Positions 13,230-28,400 are shown, numbered from the stretch's first letter. The stretch is 64,000 bases of DNA from Urechis unicinctus (GCA_034190875.2 CM067348.1:47588065-47652064); one strand, 5' to 3'. The notes: generated by a model from the sequence alone, not told the origin. Made by a program: numbers and translations.

Positions 13230-15054
13230 TTTGTTCCCAACAGTTTCTTGGATATTGTCCTCTACAGTAGTGACATTTGCGCTGTCGCATACTAAGACCA
13301 CATATTTTCTGTAAATTGTATGCCCTCTGCTACCATTCGGTGTTCTGTCATATTTTACAGAGGTCGAATGTTGCAATTCGACTCCTTGTACATCATTTGT
13401 CTCCCAAAAGAGGACTCAGAGGTGCTATGGCTTCTAAATGCATTACTTGCTACAAACCGAGAAGAAAACAAATTAGATTCCGCAAATAATGCATTACACA
13501 GTATGGTATTTTTATCGACTTCCACAACTGATTTAATGCGAAGTAATTACAAGGTGGACACTCAATGCGATATAGGATATGGGATATAGGACACACGAGC
13601 ATGGAGAGAAGAGCTACGTATATATCCGACCAATGTGACAGCACGTTGAACTATATTTGCAGCATTGACTCAGTAAGAAATTGAATACGGAACCTGTTGC
13701 CATTATACCTGAGTCTTATTGGTGATCACTATAAATCCCGGTTGTGAGCAATTTAGTTATCCTGACGTTTGAGCATGCATAATGGATATTCTGGACAAGC
13801 TACTATTAGCATGAGTTTGCGACAAGAGAATGCATTGGCCTAAGACATGGGTTTCTGCACCTGCAATAGGCAAAGAAAACCCTTTCTTCATCGCCTCTCA
13901 TTTCTGTGGAAAGCAAGGATGATTTGTGGAAAGGAAGGAGGATGTACAAATCCTTCATACTTTCATTTATGATTCGCGTTACACATCAAAGATTAGGTTG
14001 CTCTTCAAAAGAAGAATTTAGATGTCACAAACTGATCATTACTTGCGTTTAGTGGTAGCCTGCGTGGTTTTTGCCGTCAAAATGAATTTGTGTAGGATAT
14101 TTTGAAAATCCTATCAACTCATTTTGTAGCATAAATACATAAGATATTAACAAGTCGATAGCAAAGCCCATGAGAAGAATAACTGTTAATTGCTACATTT
14201 TTACCACATGTTATGCAGACAATATACTCAATTGATCAGGAGCATTTTTAGGATGTATTCATGTATGGCAGGCTTTTGACGAATGAAAAAGTCAGAAGCG
14301 ATCGCAAAATTATGCATGGCTTATAATGCGATACATCTATTTATGCTAGTATTAAACAATGTCCCGCTTACGGATTTGAATTTGCCCGATTTATGTTATT
14401 TCGCCAGCCTTGCATCGTAGTGAGTTGTCGTGTAGGAGCTTACTGGCTATTTCAGACAATCAATTATAGCTGGTAATTGGCTATCTTCAAATCCATAAGT
14501 TACATCAGTGATACCTCCCAAAAATTACGCAACCCGCATATTAAGAAGAACACATCAGGTGTTCAAGTAGCCCCCGTTCCTTCATATAACTCAATGATGT
14601 ATTAACACCCCGTGCGTACATTAAATACGTTATTGCAATGATGTTACAGTTGATTGCCACCAAAGTAAAAATCCATCAACATTGGTGTTGCTGTATGTCA
14701 ATAGTTATGCAGTAGTAATGAATAATTGTCCCTAACATAAAATGAATAACTTTTATTAAACCATCACAGTCACATTATCGCTGCGAAAAAGGCAACTTTA
14801 TTGTTAGTGCCTATTCTCGCGGGAGAAGGTTACGGCAATAAACGCGGCGAGTGCACAGATCAACATTTCCTGTCCGACCCCGTCAGGTTTTGTAATAATG
14901 TATCAGCAATCGACAGCTTTCATTATAATATTTCTCAACTTAGGGTATATATATCTGGTTTTATACAGTCGCTTGACGTTAGTGAAGTATTATACAATAA
15001 CCGGCACCTGCGTATTTATTTAAATACACTTTTATTTCTAATCACTCCAGCCTC

Positions 15055-15090
<36 letters not shown>

Positions 15091-15252
15091 GATAGAGAGA
15101 AGATAGAGATATAGATAAGATAGAGATAGATAGATAGATATAGATAGAGATATAGATAGAGAGAGAGAGAGATATAGAGAGAGTAGAGAGAGAGATATAA
15201 GATATATATATATATAGATATATATAGATATATATAGATATATATATATATA

Positions 15253-15288
<36 letters not shown>

Positions 15289-15309
15289 CTATCTATATAT
15301 ATATATATA

Positions 15310-15362
<53 letters not shown>

Positions 15363-16340
15363 CATTCGCCCTGGCTGGTCATTCAAGTCCGTCGACTTTT
15401 ATCACAACAAAGTATATAGACAGGATCTTACCTTTATCATAACGCTGGAACTATACGTGCAAGTATATTACCCTCTTTGATGTTGGCAGAACACCGTTTG
15501 CTCTAGCTGTCCTGCCAATGGTCACCAACAATTGACTACAAGTACAGTGTTTTAGTTCCAAACAGTTTTCCTTTTGAGTAGAAACATTTGCACTGTCGCA
15601 ACCTGAGGCTGGATATTATCCGACAATTGTATGCCCTCTGCTACCATTCGGTCTTCTGTCATATTTTACAGAGGTCGAATGCTGCAATGCAACTCCTTGC
15701 ACATCATTTGTCTTCAAAAAAGTGACTCAGCGTGGTGCTATGACTTCTGAATGCATTACTTACTACCAACCACGGATCTGAGAAGAAGACAAATAAGCCG
15801 CCGACTATATTGCTTTACACTGTGCGGTTTCGTTATCGTCTGTCACGACTAATTTAATGCGAAGTACTCCAATATATTTACAAATGGAACACAAAAATGT
15901 GATTCGTATTTATTTACATTTTCCGTATTGCATTACATGGATATAGGAGAGCACGAGCACGCATAAAAGAGCTGCTTATATAACCGACCAATCTGACAGC
16001 GTGTTGAACTATATTCGAAGCATTGACTCGGTAAGAAATATAATGGGAAACCCGTTGTCAGTAACACTGAGTCTTATTGGTGATTACTATAAATACCTTC
16101 AGTATGCGATACGAGTTACACATACAAAAATAGTTTGCTCTTTGAAGGAAAACTTTAGATGTCACAAACTCAATCAGCGCTGGTAGCCTGCTGTTCGTTT
16201 TTGGCATCAAATTTTTTCGTATTTCTCAAGTGAGATATTTGGAAAATCCTATCAACCCATTTGTATCCTAACCAACGAGCCGATAGCAAACCCCATGTGA
16301 TTAATAATTGTTAATTGCTTTTTTTTACCACATTATCGCA
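13230..16340 (+). repeat. Diverged internal duplication in unit 1 (period about 2.36 kb)
   Basis: About 13230-14200 and about 15580-16340 are related at a clearly lower identity than unit 1 is to unit 2. Anchors: 'ccgaccaatgtgacagcacg' near 13626 against 'ccgaccaatctgacagcgtg' near 15984, then 'tgagtcttattggtgat' in both. Between the two lies about 1.3 kb that is absent from unit 4 and includes the TA microsatellite. Unit 4 (48.6-49.5 kb) has a single, fused version. Confidence 0.75.
15053..15355. repeat. TA/TAGA microsatellite
   Basis: About 300 bp of TA dinucleotides with interspersed GATA, TAGA and GA runs. At the homologous place in the copy at about 62490 the tract is only about a dozen bases ('catatatatatataa'), and in the inverted copy near 9805 it is also very short. 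The expansion is therefore specific to this unit, or to this assembly. Confidence 0.95.
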
Positions 16341-19300
16341 TCTACTATTAACTGGTGAACACCGCTCCACCTATATGAAATTTGTGAAGGTGTTTCGTGC
16401 AGCATGCTATGATGTATGCAAATGTCAATTACGAACGATCCATACATGAGTCGTCGTATGGAGTGCATCACAATACTGCAGAAATCTCACACACAACATT
16501 ATGATGTTATTGCTGTATGCATAAAAGTTAGGGTTACAAACAGATTTAGGCCACGAATACACGGCCAATCAAATCAGTGGCATAGCTGTCCCACTATTCA
16601 TTACTCTATGATAAGCAGTCGGATTAGTAAAGAAGGTTACCCCTCGGCACTCGCTCAAACGAATGTACCTCCTAATTATCGGATACATTTTTGTTAACAC
16701 AAGTGGCACGGAAATAAGTTTTGCCTCAAACGCTTATCATCTCTTGCTGATAGCGGACGTTTTAATGAAATTAATACCATTTATTTCGCACAGATGGAAC
16801 GGATATTTTATGAATATCAAGTTAAGATGATGCACTAAAATAGACTATCAATGATTTTGCATATCATAATAGACCCCATATCTCTGAACCGTTACAAACA
16901 GCTGAAACATCACGACAAAATGATTCGTCGCCTTTTTGGTCGGTTTTTAAGACAGAATACTTTTCTTCACACCATCGTGCAAGGAAATCGAGTAAAAGCA
17001 TCGGACATAATATCGACAGCATTTATATGAACGATATTTAAGCGTCTCATAATTTATGATAGAGTACGTAAAAATGCGTGTGGAGAAAAAGATGGATTCC
17101 CGACTCGAACCTGGGGATAGGTACCCCGTTGTAAATTTGTACAGCTTAAGGTCACCGCAAGACTGCTTGAGTACAGCGAGAAACAGAGATGTCTTAAACG
17201 GTAGGAGAGGTGATGTTAATATTGGAGTTTAACGTCGATTTTAATAACGAAGATATATTGCGACGATGATGGATGAGGATGATTGCCATGCTTAGACAGC
17301 TCCTTTTAGGTATCAGCGCAAATTTGGCAGAAACCTTATGCACAGACCGGGTTGCGAAACCCACGCTGCATGGATTTAGGTCCAGCAAGGTACCATCGAG
17401 ATACTGAATCAGGAGCAACCCTTTTCGGATTTGTTTTCAGTCAGTTTCATTGAAATATTCCGACACTACAAACGGATGCAACCGGTTGGTAATAACATCA
17501 ACTTTTCGCCCACTGTCAGAAATATTGGACGTTTTTAGCTCCACACAATAAAAAGTATGCATTTAGCAGCTTAATATACGTGACATCCGGATTTGTCTTT
17601 TTTCACTCAACGAATGCCGAGATTATTTTCAATTTAAATATTTCATAAATTTCAACAGATTTAAAACATATGTCAAAGTTCCAAGCCGAAAATATAGCGT
17701 CTTGATGCCGAATCAGCACTTGCAAACTTTAATCAAATAAACCAAATCGATTACCCACATATGGAAACTTTTAACTCAGCGTTTTAATCAATATATAAAT
17801 AATTACCTCGTCAGGCAAATCCATCAGAATTAGTGAAAATGCAGTTTCTCTAACAGCAGCTAACACTTCAACTAGACGAACTCATGTGTGAGCAAGACAC
17901 AGATCTCTTGGCGATCTCGCCTAAGCAGGCACTGCCTGTGAAATCACTTTTATCCGGCTTTGATTCCACTCCTGCTATTGATTATAACTCCTTGCGACGG
18001 CAGATTACTCACTCTTGACAATACAAACCAATCGAAAGCATTATCTGTTACATAATTTAGCTTTACATACCAACCACGAAATGCACAGAGAAGAGAAGCA
18101 GCAACGGACATACGGACGCTGTTTAAGTTTGATAGATAACAAGCATATGTCGAATGTTTCTACAATAACCTCAACAGCATCAGCTTGACGTAATGTGGAA
18201 TATCATTTGTATCGGACGAAATCAACCATATGATATTCCCACTGTCTTGTTTGTATCCATCATTCTTTTCGTTAGGAAAAGTATCCCTTGTCTATTTGAC
18301 AGCCTATTTTCTGGTTGTTATGAGAATCAGAGCCTACTCTTAACCCGTCAATTATTCGTCGAAAATCATTCACCTGGACAATAACAACGTGATTGGGGAA
18401 GAATGCATTGGACTGTGATATATAGATACGCGTCAGAGGCTCGTATGAAAGCACAGAGATAATTAATATATCATTATGTGCAATTCTACTTCAGCCCGTT
18501 GAGCAACGTTAACTGTAACGGTGCTTAAATGCACTCAATACACTGCTAGAGTTTATCACTATATAAGTACGCAACCATCATCAATAAAAGAAGATGCTCT
18601 AAATGAACTGTTTTCAATAAAATAAACTCCAGCCTATACTTCAGTAACTGATTGAGACTTTTATTTCTATGCATTAAATACTACCTTTGCAGTTGTGATA
18701 ATATGCTTGATGTTTGAGTAGTTTTCGGGGTCAAACTACACACACATAATATTTCAGACAATATTCGATCAAAAGCATGTTGCGTATACTCACTTCCTTT
18801 GCCACCGTCTTTACCTTTGTCCTTGTAGCCCTCAGCAACAATAAAATGCAGAACAGAGAGTTTTAATCGACCTTAAGCTTCACAGGTTTTTCAACCTTCA
18901 TGTAATCTGGTGGCCTTGGAATCCTCTTGGTTCGTAATTATCGAGTCGCTGATGTGCCAGATAAACGGCTGAATGTGCTGCAGTTATCCCGCAACAGCCA
19001 CGGGCTGAATTTAAATAGGGTATGTGAGCCAATTAATCTTGCAGGGTTCTACAGCACCGCATATGGTCAATTGTTTGCAGAATTTATTACAATGCAGTTG
19101 GGGTTAAGATGCCTGCCGCATGTGTGCTTAGGAGCACATATGCTGACAGCTGTTGTATTGACCGCTACTTATAGGCGCTGGTGTTCTGTCTGGAATTATA
19201 TTGCTACGTTGACAGGGCTGACTATGCACTTCAGACTGTCGGTACTATGTTGTTGTTCAGGAAATATGGCTTTGATGCAAACCTGTGTTTCGTATTATCG

Positions 19301-22300
19301 CAATTCATTGTGACATTCTGTTCCATCGTCTTAAATTACAATGTTGGGTCAACATTTGCAAATAGCTGTCTTGCTAGCTTTATTTCCCTACAATTATACA
19401 TAAATTAAAGCATTTGATTTGCAACAAAGATATAACCGACGGGGACAAAATCACAGAGACACTATTCTGGCTCATAGTGACAGTGTCGAACTTATGTTGT
19501 TTATCATGGTGTGGTTTCATCATCAATTTTCACTGGATGTCAAAAAAACTGTGGTTTTTAACGAATTTATAATTGACATGTTTACAACATCTGCTGCAGT
19601 TGATATTCCAGGGACGTTCGGAATACAGATTGTATAGATCGGCTCACATTGTACTTTCACCAAGACGAAAAAGCGTTTGAAACTACATTCTGTTGTTCTA
19701 AAGTTCATCTTCTGAAAACTTGAATTCACATAACAGTATCAATCTGTTATTAAACGCATAACGAGCTGTACACTACACATCCGGGCGCTCGCTGAAAGAT
19801 TGTACAAAAAGTGTCATATTGAAACCACAACATATCGCACGCATATGAACCGTATTACTGTTCGTCGAAATATTACCTGTACTATTATACGAGTTAAACG
19901 CGACACTTGAGGGTGCATGCTATAATCACGCGATTTAGTGTCTGCCGATATGCTATGTCGCACATCCGTTTGATCTAACATTTGATGCGAATGGATGTAT
20001 ATCAATATAGATGAATTTCAATTAAGTAAAAGTGGCAAGTGGTTGAAAGAAAATATAAACGAACCTTAGCAGTCAATTTCCTATATTCAATCAAGAAGAT
20101 GCATTGCAAAAATGATATTGTTATTTACGTCCTGTCTTTAAACTATTGCCGTCTTCTAGGGAACAATTATAAAACATTTACGAAACATTTTCGGTTTTGA
20201 CGTCTGACAATTTATATGGTTGTATGTTATGTTTTCACGAGTTCCTGCCAAGAACATTTACTTCTCCATTAAACAAGCTACTGCATCATTAGGTATGAAA
20301 GAACTGAAAGAGTCGGCAATCTGTCGAGCAATACATAACAACCGAGGCTAAAGTTACAACATCCTTGTGCGTTAGCAATGTCTTGACGTAGGTTAAGATC
20401 TTTGTTTAGGAACTCTTTCAGTGGTCGTAAATACAAGGTAAAATTCATTAATGTCATACACGCGAGTAATTACGACCATCATACACGTATTAGACAAATA
20501 ATGAGCCTAGTCAACCGCTTCTCGGCATATGAGCAGACGGCTGTTAATGCAACATCAGTCGAAAATATTATTTTCTGCATACAGAATGCTTATCCATATC
20601 AAACAATGGTATTCCTGCAAAGCGTATGATGAACACGTTAAATTTGCAACGTCAAAAACACCTCAACAAGTTATTTTACTGGTCGCACACACCCGTTTCC
20701 GGTGCAGTCAATATGTATTAAGGGATGAAATCAAGGAAGTTCTCTGGCATTGCTTAATGTCGGCATTAAATCAAGGACATCCCTTTCAAGCTGCCCAATC
20801 TATGTGCAATAAGTACAATAAGCCGGGATAAATGTTCTATAAGGCAATAACTTATTGTAAAGAGTTGCTTGGCAGTGCTCTTTGTTGAGTTGAAGCATAG
20901 CTCTAATTGAAATACTAGTATGATGAAGTGTGGAAATGTGCCACAACTACTAAGCATGATAGACATGCAGACAATTGGAATTTTCGCCAGTATGAATAAT
21001 CAAACGGTGCGCAGAATAAGATCTATTATTTTGACAAATCCATGAAATATTGAGGACGCCATGGTTGCCAAGACCAAAAGGCAGCAATTATTTCTGATCA
21101 CCCCGGGGTAAATGGTTACACCAGCTTAAATTCAACTTCATTGGCGTAATACTATAGCATTTGTCTAAAGTTTGACTTCTACTCTGCTATGGAGCAATGA
21201 CGTAGATATTACTTTTGAATTGTTGACAAGTCCAAGTATCAGTAATTCAGACGACTCACATTAGCGAAGCAACTTGAAAACCCTCATGGATATTTATTTT
21301 CGAACAAATCACACTATTGTTGTATAATGTACATTGTCAAAACATTCGCCAGATATGCTTTACTTGATGTGCTACTGTAATCACAAGCGATACATATCAC
21401 AATTAGATAGATATTATCAGTCTATTGCTATTTAGAATCTTGGGATAATGCTGTTGTCCGTCTGGTGTTGTGAAAATAATACTTAATGATTATTGACGAG
21501 GCATATTATTTTATGGTTCGCTTCCCTTGCGCTTAATTTGCATTAGTCGTCGATTTGGTGTAATTTTTAATTTGCTTCCTTGTTGGTGTAGTTGCAACCA
21601 TATATCGTTTACAATGTTATTGGAAACACCAAATCGGCAATTACTTTTCGAAAAAGTTGCATTGAAAGAACCACCAAACTTTGTCTCCAAAAACATCAGT
21701 TGAATAGTAAACTGGACCAGAAACTACCCATGCGTAACCATTTCCGGTCCGCCGCTTGTTTCAGCTCATAACGTATTGCAGCGTAGTAAAGTGATGCAAA
21801 GTATGGATTTGTTTCCCCTAACTGAGCTGATCAATCTGAGGGATTGTATTGATCTTTTATCTGTTTCAGGTGCCATTTGAGTCCAGATGTGCGTACCTGA
21901 AGGTTATATGCCGTTACATCGCCGACTGTATATTGAGCTCGGTATGTACGCTATCTTGGATCGCACGTAGAATTGTAATACAAAACCACACTGATATGCC
22001 TCGTCCAAACACACCGAAGCAGCCTAACTCTAATTTTGAGTGAGGCAATAATACTACCCTTTTCCATACTCATCAACGAATGAGCTGGCAATAAATCATT
22101 ATACTTTAAAACTCTTTCAAGCATGCTGCAAACCAAATAATATATTTCAGCAATCATCATTCTGATGCATTTAATATATGAAGCTGGACAATTTGCGTAT
22201 TGAAGCTGGTTGTAGCTTGCGACTGCGTGGTTAGGACCATGAGTATAGTCCATATTGGTTTTGCTAGCATAATACTTATTTATATAGTTAATGTTGTCAT

Positions 22301-25300
22301 CATTTACAATAAGTTCATTCTATTCGTTGTCTTTGCCGCTGTACACAATCAATTATCTATGATATCAGTTATTTCCCGGAAAATGTGCACATTCATAACA
22401 AATAGACTAGCAACCCTCTAACATACTATATAATAGTAACGATTTTTGTCAAACTTGATCCAGGGTTTTTTGGCAGCACCGTCGGTATTATAACGAGAAA
22501 CGTCGAGACGTTAATGTGCCAATGGAGTGGCATACCTCCTTTCTAAGAGATAAGGAAAATTACTTGGCGAATATGAATTGGATAAAGGAGGCAATCGAAC
22601 GTGTTCAACACCTCAGGATAATATATGAATAGCAGACAGCAATGTGGTATTTTTGTATTTTGCAGTAGCATTTCTGATGACGAAAATACTTGCTTCTTGT
22701 CATGCGTCAGAATTTTAGTCCTAAACGTGAAGGTAGGAGACCATGAAGAAACACGATTATGTTACGGTGGCTAACAGCACCTTGGCGCTTCAGCACTCCT
22801 TGGGTGTTGTTGATGAAATAAGACTTCTAAATGTGCCATTTTGACATAATCAATAGGTCCTCGGAATTGCGAACTATTGTCAGCAGGCTTGAACACGAGA
22901 TATCAGAAGAACTGGATGACGATATGCTAAGGTTTAACACGCTTATTTGGTTTCGGCGTTCTAGAAAAAGGCATTACGTAGATAAGAGATATTTTTAGGT
23001 TTTTCATGCTCGTCAATACAGCTTCGGTTATGGACTGGGTGATACTATCCTAAGAGATATTTTCATAGATTAACGAACACTACTATATTCGACATACATC
23101 CTGATTAATGAGACATGCATGACCGATTTCGATAAATTGTAACGGTCGTAGCAACTTGTGTACGGCACTGCTGTAATTGTATTGGTTCGGAGATTCCTTT
23201 CACACCTAATCGAACGAAGATTCGTATGTGAAATCTGGCGTGTACGAGTTCCATTTGAGTGAAATATAAAAAGAGGAGATGTTGCTGTACCACGACTTTT
23301 AGTGAGAGATATGGGTTTTGCGAATGTAACAGATCCATGCAAAATAAGACAAATAATAGGACATAGTTTCGAAAAGGCAATCTAATTACCGATGTTGTTT
23401 TGCCATGAATACCTATGCATTCGTTTTCCGCTCGTAACTATCAATCCTTATAATGGCCTTATTGACAAATAGCAAGCATAACTGTGCGTTGGTGGAGGTT
23501 CGAATCCAAAATACCCGGCAAACTTACGAGCTAATACATACGTCAAAAGGCTATGGTGTAATATACATGACCCAGTATATGAGCTTCTATCTATACACTG
23601 TCTTGTCAAATTATCTTTTTGCTGTGGAATAACGTATTCTGCAGCTTTTATATCATCACGACGAGCTTGAACGTTTCTTGATACTAACATGTATATCAAT
23701 AACGGATACACTACGGTTCTGCCACGAGTAATTGTTTTCATATCTTTACCCTGCCTACATAACAATAAGTAATTAGGATGCACAATTCAAAGGAAACGAT
23801 CTATTTTGTTTTATCACCGTCAGTAATGGTCAAGTTACGACCATGTAAAGGGGCTTAAATCGCCAATAACTTATTACACGCATGTTAAACGACGACACAC
23901 ACCTCGTGATGCTGACTGATAAAGCTATTCTACCATGCTCCAGCCACCAACAAAGACAAGTTATATACGTGGCATTTATGTGCAACTATATTATAAGTAT
24001 GGCTAAAACAGCCCTATTAATGACAGGGAGAAATCAATTTACGGGTGCAATCCTGACTCATAATTGGGTATTAACTGCATGACGGATCTAGAGGGAGCAC
24101 TAGACATCTTTGATCGGCGCCCAATATGTCAATGGCACGTGTATTTCTTAGTTAGTGCAATGAGAGCAATTTGTGCCTGTTAATGTGTCAATTTGCAAAA
24201 TTCTGGCAGATGGCACGACGCCGTTTTGCAGTTTTCAACCTTAGCCAATTTACAATGGCAGCAGCATCACGTAAATTACAATCATTCTCTGCAACCATGT
24301 TCCCCGTAAGTGGCATAAATGTTTCCTCGAATAGCCATACATCAATTGCCGAGTATCTATTGTTTAGAGTGCCACTGTTGTTCCACGTATTGACTTATTT
24401 ATATGAACAATGCGCATTTGTTTTATCAGGCGCGATTTGCATTATCATTTAACATAAACCGGAATAGTTCACCACTGATAATATTAGTTAGATGTAGGAT
24501 TATCATACCGTCGTGTTCCGCATTATCGCCTCGTATGGTCGCATTTGCGAAATGATTTTGTGTATATGACAACGTTTTTTTCTGTTCCTGGGTACCACCA
24601 TGCAATATGGCATTTTCGAGTCAAGGGTGTTTTAATCTGTAACATGGTAGGTTCGTCTCGGGGACTGCGTAAACAATAGCATAATGTGAGATCTGCAATT
24701 TGCTCCCTGGAAAGTCTTCTCTTGGCAAGCTGTTATTGAGACGATGCACTGTGCCTACCATGATGTAATTATGTTTTAGTTATACGTCTCCAATTGAGTT
24801 TCATAGCTCCTACAAAATAATTGCAATCAAGCTTACATCATAGGCTATTTGCACAGGTTTTATCCCAGAAATGTGGTAATGGCATGCAGTGTACGACTGC
24901 GGAATATTCCACTGTCTCGACAACATTAAGTTGATTAATGTCTTTACAGAGCAATGAGGCTATCTTTGATAAGAAACATTCGGGAGGGGTACCTGTTGAA
25001 CATTTAAAGCTAACTTCGAAACAAGCCTTAAGTTCTTGGTTATTCTATTTATCCTGGTTACGATCAACTGATTCGACGACGCACCTAAATAATTATCATA
25101 TTGACAGTCTTAGATTTAAGCCAATCGCAACCATGAAGAAAGGCTATGAAATTTATACACATCTATCATACAACATCTCGCAAATCCTATTTGCTGATCC
25201 ACGTTTAATCATATTAGCTTGCATGACGCCTTGCTTAGCTAACATCAAGAGTGCTCATAACTATTGTATCTTTCTACTTCACCAATCATGCATCATGTTG

Positions 25301-25455
25301 CTGCATCGAGCTGTAACTACTTAACATTCATCTAAACAGAACATGGCATCTCTTGTGTCTTAAACTAAACAAGTAAACGTGCTGTTACGACTCATATGTG
25401 GGATTACCCAGCGAAACAAACATTACCTGTTGTGTCACTAGCCAATACACCGTAT

Positions 25456-28400
25456 GATTACACTAATATTATCAGTCCGGGAGTATTGATTGTCGCGTGA
25501 GCATCTTTTAACTGATCTCATGATTAATAAGAACAAACTATGCATGAATGTTAGATGCATGCCACGTTATGATTGATTATTGTAGGCGAATTAAGTCGAT
25601 AAATGTCTGAAATTTACAGTTATGTTACAATACATAATTTACAATTACCTCTGTCAGCGTGAGTAAGAGCCCACCCTTACCCTCACAGAGTTCACTTTAT
25701 ATCACAAGCCGACGGATGTAATAAAGGCGAAATAGAGGTAGCAGCGGAAAGCAGCCTTGACAGTAATCGGAGGATAAAGGAACAATACTGTAATACCTTC
25801 GGTGGCCATTATAAAGAGCAAATCTCTGTCAACGAGCTGAATTGCTAGCGAGAGATGCCTTTCCATTCGCTAGCACCTCTTAACGAGAGTTCACGTACGT
25901 AAAGGGCAGATATTAAGACATGGGACATATCCTATCGGAGGTACTACCTGTTCAGGCTACGAGACAGCTGCCAAACGTCCATCCACAGATTATGGCTTAC
26001 ATAGTCGAATGGTGGACATTCAACCGTGCTTGTCGTAAGCTACAAGCAACTTGAAAATAAATTGTACATTTTTAATATAAACAAACTGCAAACAGCTTTA
26101 TGCTAATCTTAACATGGTACGCACAAATTATATTGCCATATGGCTAGTCAAGCTTTTGTAAAAATGACGCGCGTAGTGTCACGGCATGAAACAATCGGGT
26201 CGAACGTTAGGCAGTATTTATATATCGGTGGGCTACAACAATTCTAGATTCGATTAAGATGGCCGGAGAGAAGGGCCTGTGAAATATTTCTAAGTTAGCT
26301 TAAGTGATAAGCAATTCAACACAACCGATCGAATGGATTATATTTGAGAACTCCATATCAAGCTATGTACACATTATAATCGTAAGGTAGGAGGAAGGAG
26401 CCAACGTTTACATTATGTGATATATTTGCATTTTTCTCAAGATCATTGCCGATAATGAGCATGCCATCAGTACCACGAGACAAACGATGGATTACCAATA
26501 GGTCCGACTTGTGATAGACACGTACCCGGCGGACGTTTTCCAAATAACATTAATCCGATAACATGAGGCCTTTGCGTTGTCTAGCAAATGAATCAGGTCC
26601 TCCATATCACAGATGGACGTTAGGCAGTATCTATATATCGGTGGGCAACAATAATCCTGGTATTCGATTAAGATGGCCGGAGAGAAGGGCCTGCGGAATA
26701 TTTTTAAGTTAGCTTAAGGGATAAGCAATTCAACACAATCTATCGACTGGATCATATTTTAGAACTCCATATCACGCTACGTACACATTCTAATCGTTAG
26801 GTAGAAGAGAGGAGCCGACGTTTACATTATGTGATATATTGTCATTTTGCTCGTGATCATTGCCGATTACGGGCATGCCATCAGTACCACGAGATAAACA
26901 ATGGACCACCTAGAGGTCCGACTTGAGATAGACACATACCCGGCAAATGAATCAGGTCCTCCCTAGCACAGATGTTGTCACACTTCAGCGATAACGACTA
27001 ACATAGTGCTGCTCGCGTGATGCTCGATGCTATATTTGCTGAAGTTAAAAAGTGCAGCACGGCGTTGCACTATCCGCCAAATATGTTCTCCATGACTGCT
27101 TGGTTTTGCGTAGAAATACGAATGCATTGCTTTCGCTGGTCTCTGTGTGAAATGTACGTGGCATCAGACTGTTTTTGTTCCCAACAGTTTCTTGGATATT
27201 TTCCTGTAGAGTAGTGACATTTGCGCTGTCGCATCCTAAGGCCGCATATTTTCTGTAAATAGTGTACCATCTGCTAACATTCGGTGTTCTGTCATATTTT
27301 ACAGCGGTCGAATGTTGCAATGCGACTCCATGTACATCATTCGTCTCCCAAAAGAGGACTCAGAGGTGCTATGGCTTCTAAATGCATTACTTACTACAAA
27401 CCGAGAAGAAAACAAATTAGATGCCGAAAATGATGCTTTACACTGCATGGTATTTTTATCGACTTCCACAACTGATTTAATGCGAAGTAATTACAAGGTG
27501 GACACACAATGCGATATAGGATATGGGATATAGGACAACACGAGCATGGAGAGAAGAGCTACTTATATATCCGACCATTGTGACAGCACGTTGAACTATA
27601 TTTGCAGCATTGACTCAATAAGAAATTGAATACGAACCTGTTGCTATTATACCTGAGTCTTATTGGTGATTACTATAAATCCCGGCCGTGAGCAATTTAG
27701 TTATCCTGACCTTTGAGCATGCATATTGGATATTTTGGACAACATACTATAAGAATGAGTTTGCGACAAGAGAATGCATTGGCCTACGACATGGGTTTCT
27801 GCACCTGCAATGGGCAAAGGAAACCCTTTCTGCATCTCTTCTCATTTCTGTGGAAAGAAAGGATGATTTGTGGAAAGGAAGGATGATGTAGAAATCCTTC
27901 ATACTTTCATTTATGATTCGAGTTACACATCAAAGAACAGGTTGCTCTTCGAAAGAAGACTTTAGATGTCACAAACTCAATCATAGCTGCTGTTCATTAC
28001 TTGCGTTGAGTGGTAGCCTGCGTAGTTTTTGCCGTCAAAATGAATTTGTTTAGGATAATTTGAAAATCCTATCAACTCATTTTGTAGCATAAATACATTA
28101 GATATCAACAAGTCGATAGCAAAGCCCATGAGAAGAATAACTGTTAATTGCTACATTTTTACCACATGTTATGCAGACAATATACTAAATTGATCAGGAG
28201 CATTTTTAGGATGTATTCATGTATGGCAGGCTTTTGACGAATGAAAAAGTCAGAAGCGATCGCAAAATTATGCATGGCTTATAATGCGATACATCTATTT
28301 ATGCTAGTATTAAACAATGTCCCGCTTACGGATTGGAATTTGCCCGATATATGTTATTTCGCCTGCCTTGCATCGTAGTGACTTGTCGTGTAGGAGCTTA

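Larger units (their letters stand above)
11514..25455 (+). repeat. Array unit 1 (about 13.9 kb)
   Basis: First full unit of a head-to-tail array, defined by the start string 'gattacactaatattatc', which recurs at 25456 and 38615 and, diverged, at 47345. Order inside the unit: a segment with a 413-bp tandem duplication (about 12270-13020), an internally duplicated segment (about 13.2-14.2 kb resembling 15.6-16.3 kb), a TA microsatellite, then about 8 kb without internal repetition. The longest reading frame is 128 codons and is not preserved across units. I see no gene in it. It is unclear whether this is a giant satellite or a recent segmental duplication. Confidence 0.88.

Noticed and set aside
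15042-15386. IYIYIY-type frames at 15042, 53167 and 57217
   Set aside because: Translations of TA microsatellites. The first part of the plus-strand frame at 53167 is also the antisense shadow of a receptor-domain exon.
17091-17170. Possible minus-strand tRNA (GGTTCGAGTC, reverse complement at about 17101-17111; also near 30038)
   Set aside because: No matching acceptor or D-arm can be formed and the motif is lost in the diverged copy near 50290.
24938-25324. 128-codon open frame, identical at 38097-38483
   Set aside because: Identity only reflects the recent duplication of the whole unit. In the more diverged unit 3 (about 47.15 kb) the same stretch has lost the start and the frame. No domain recognised.
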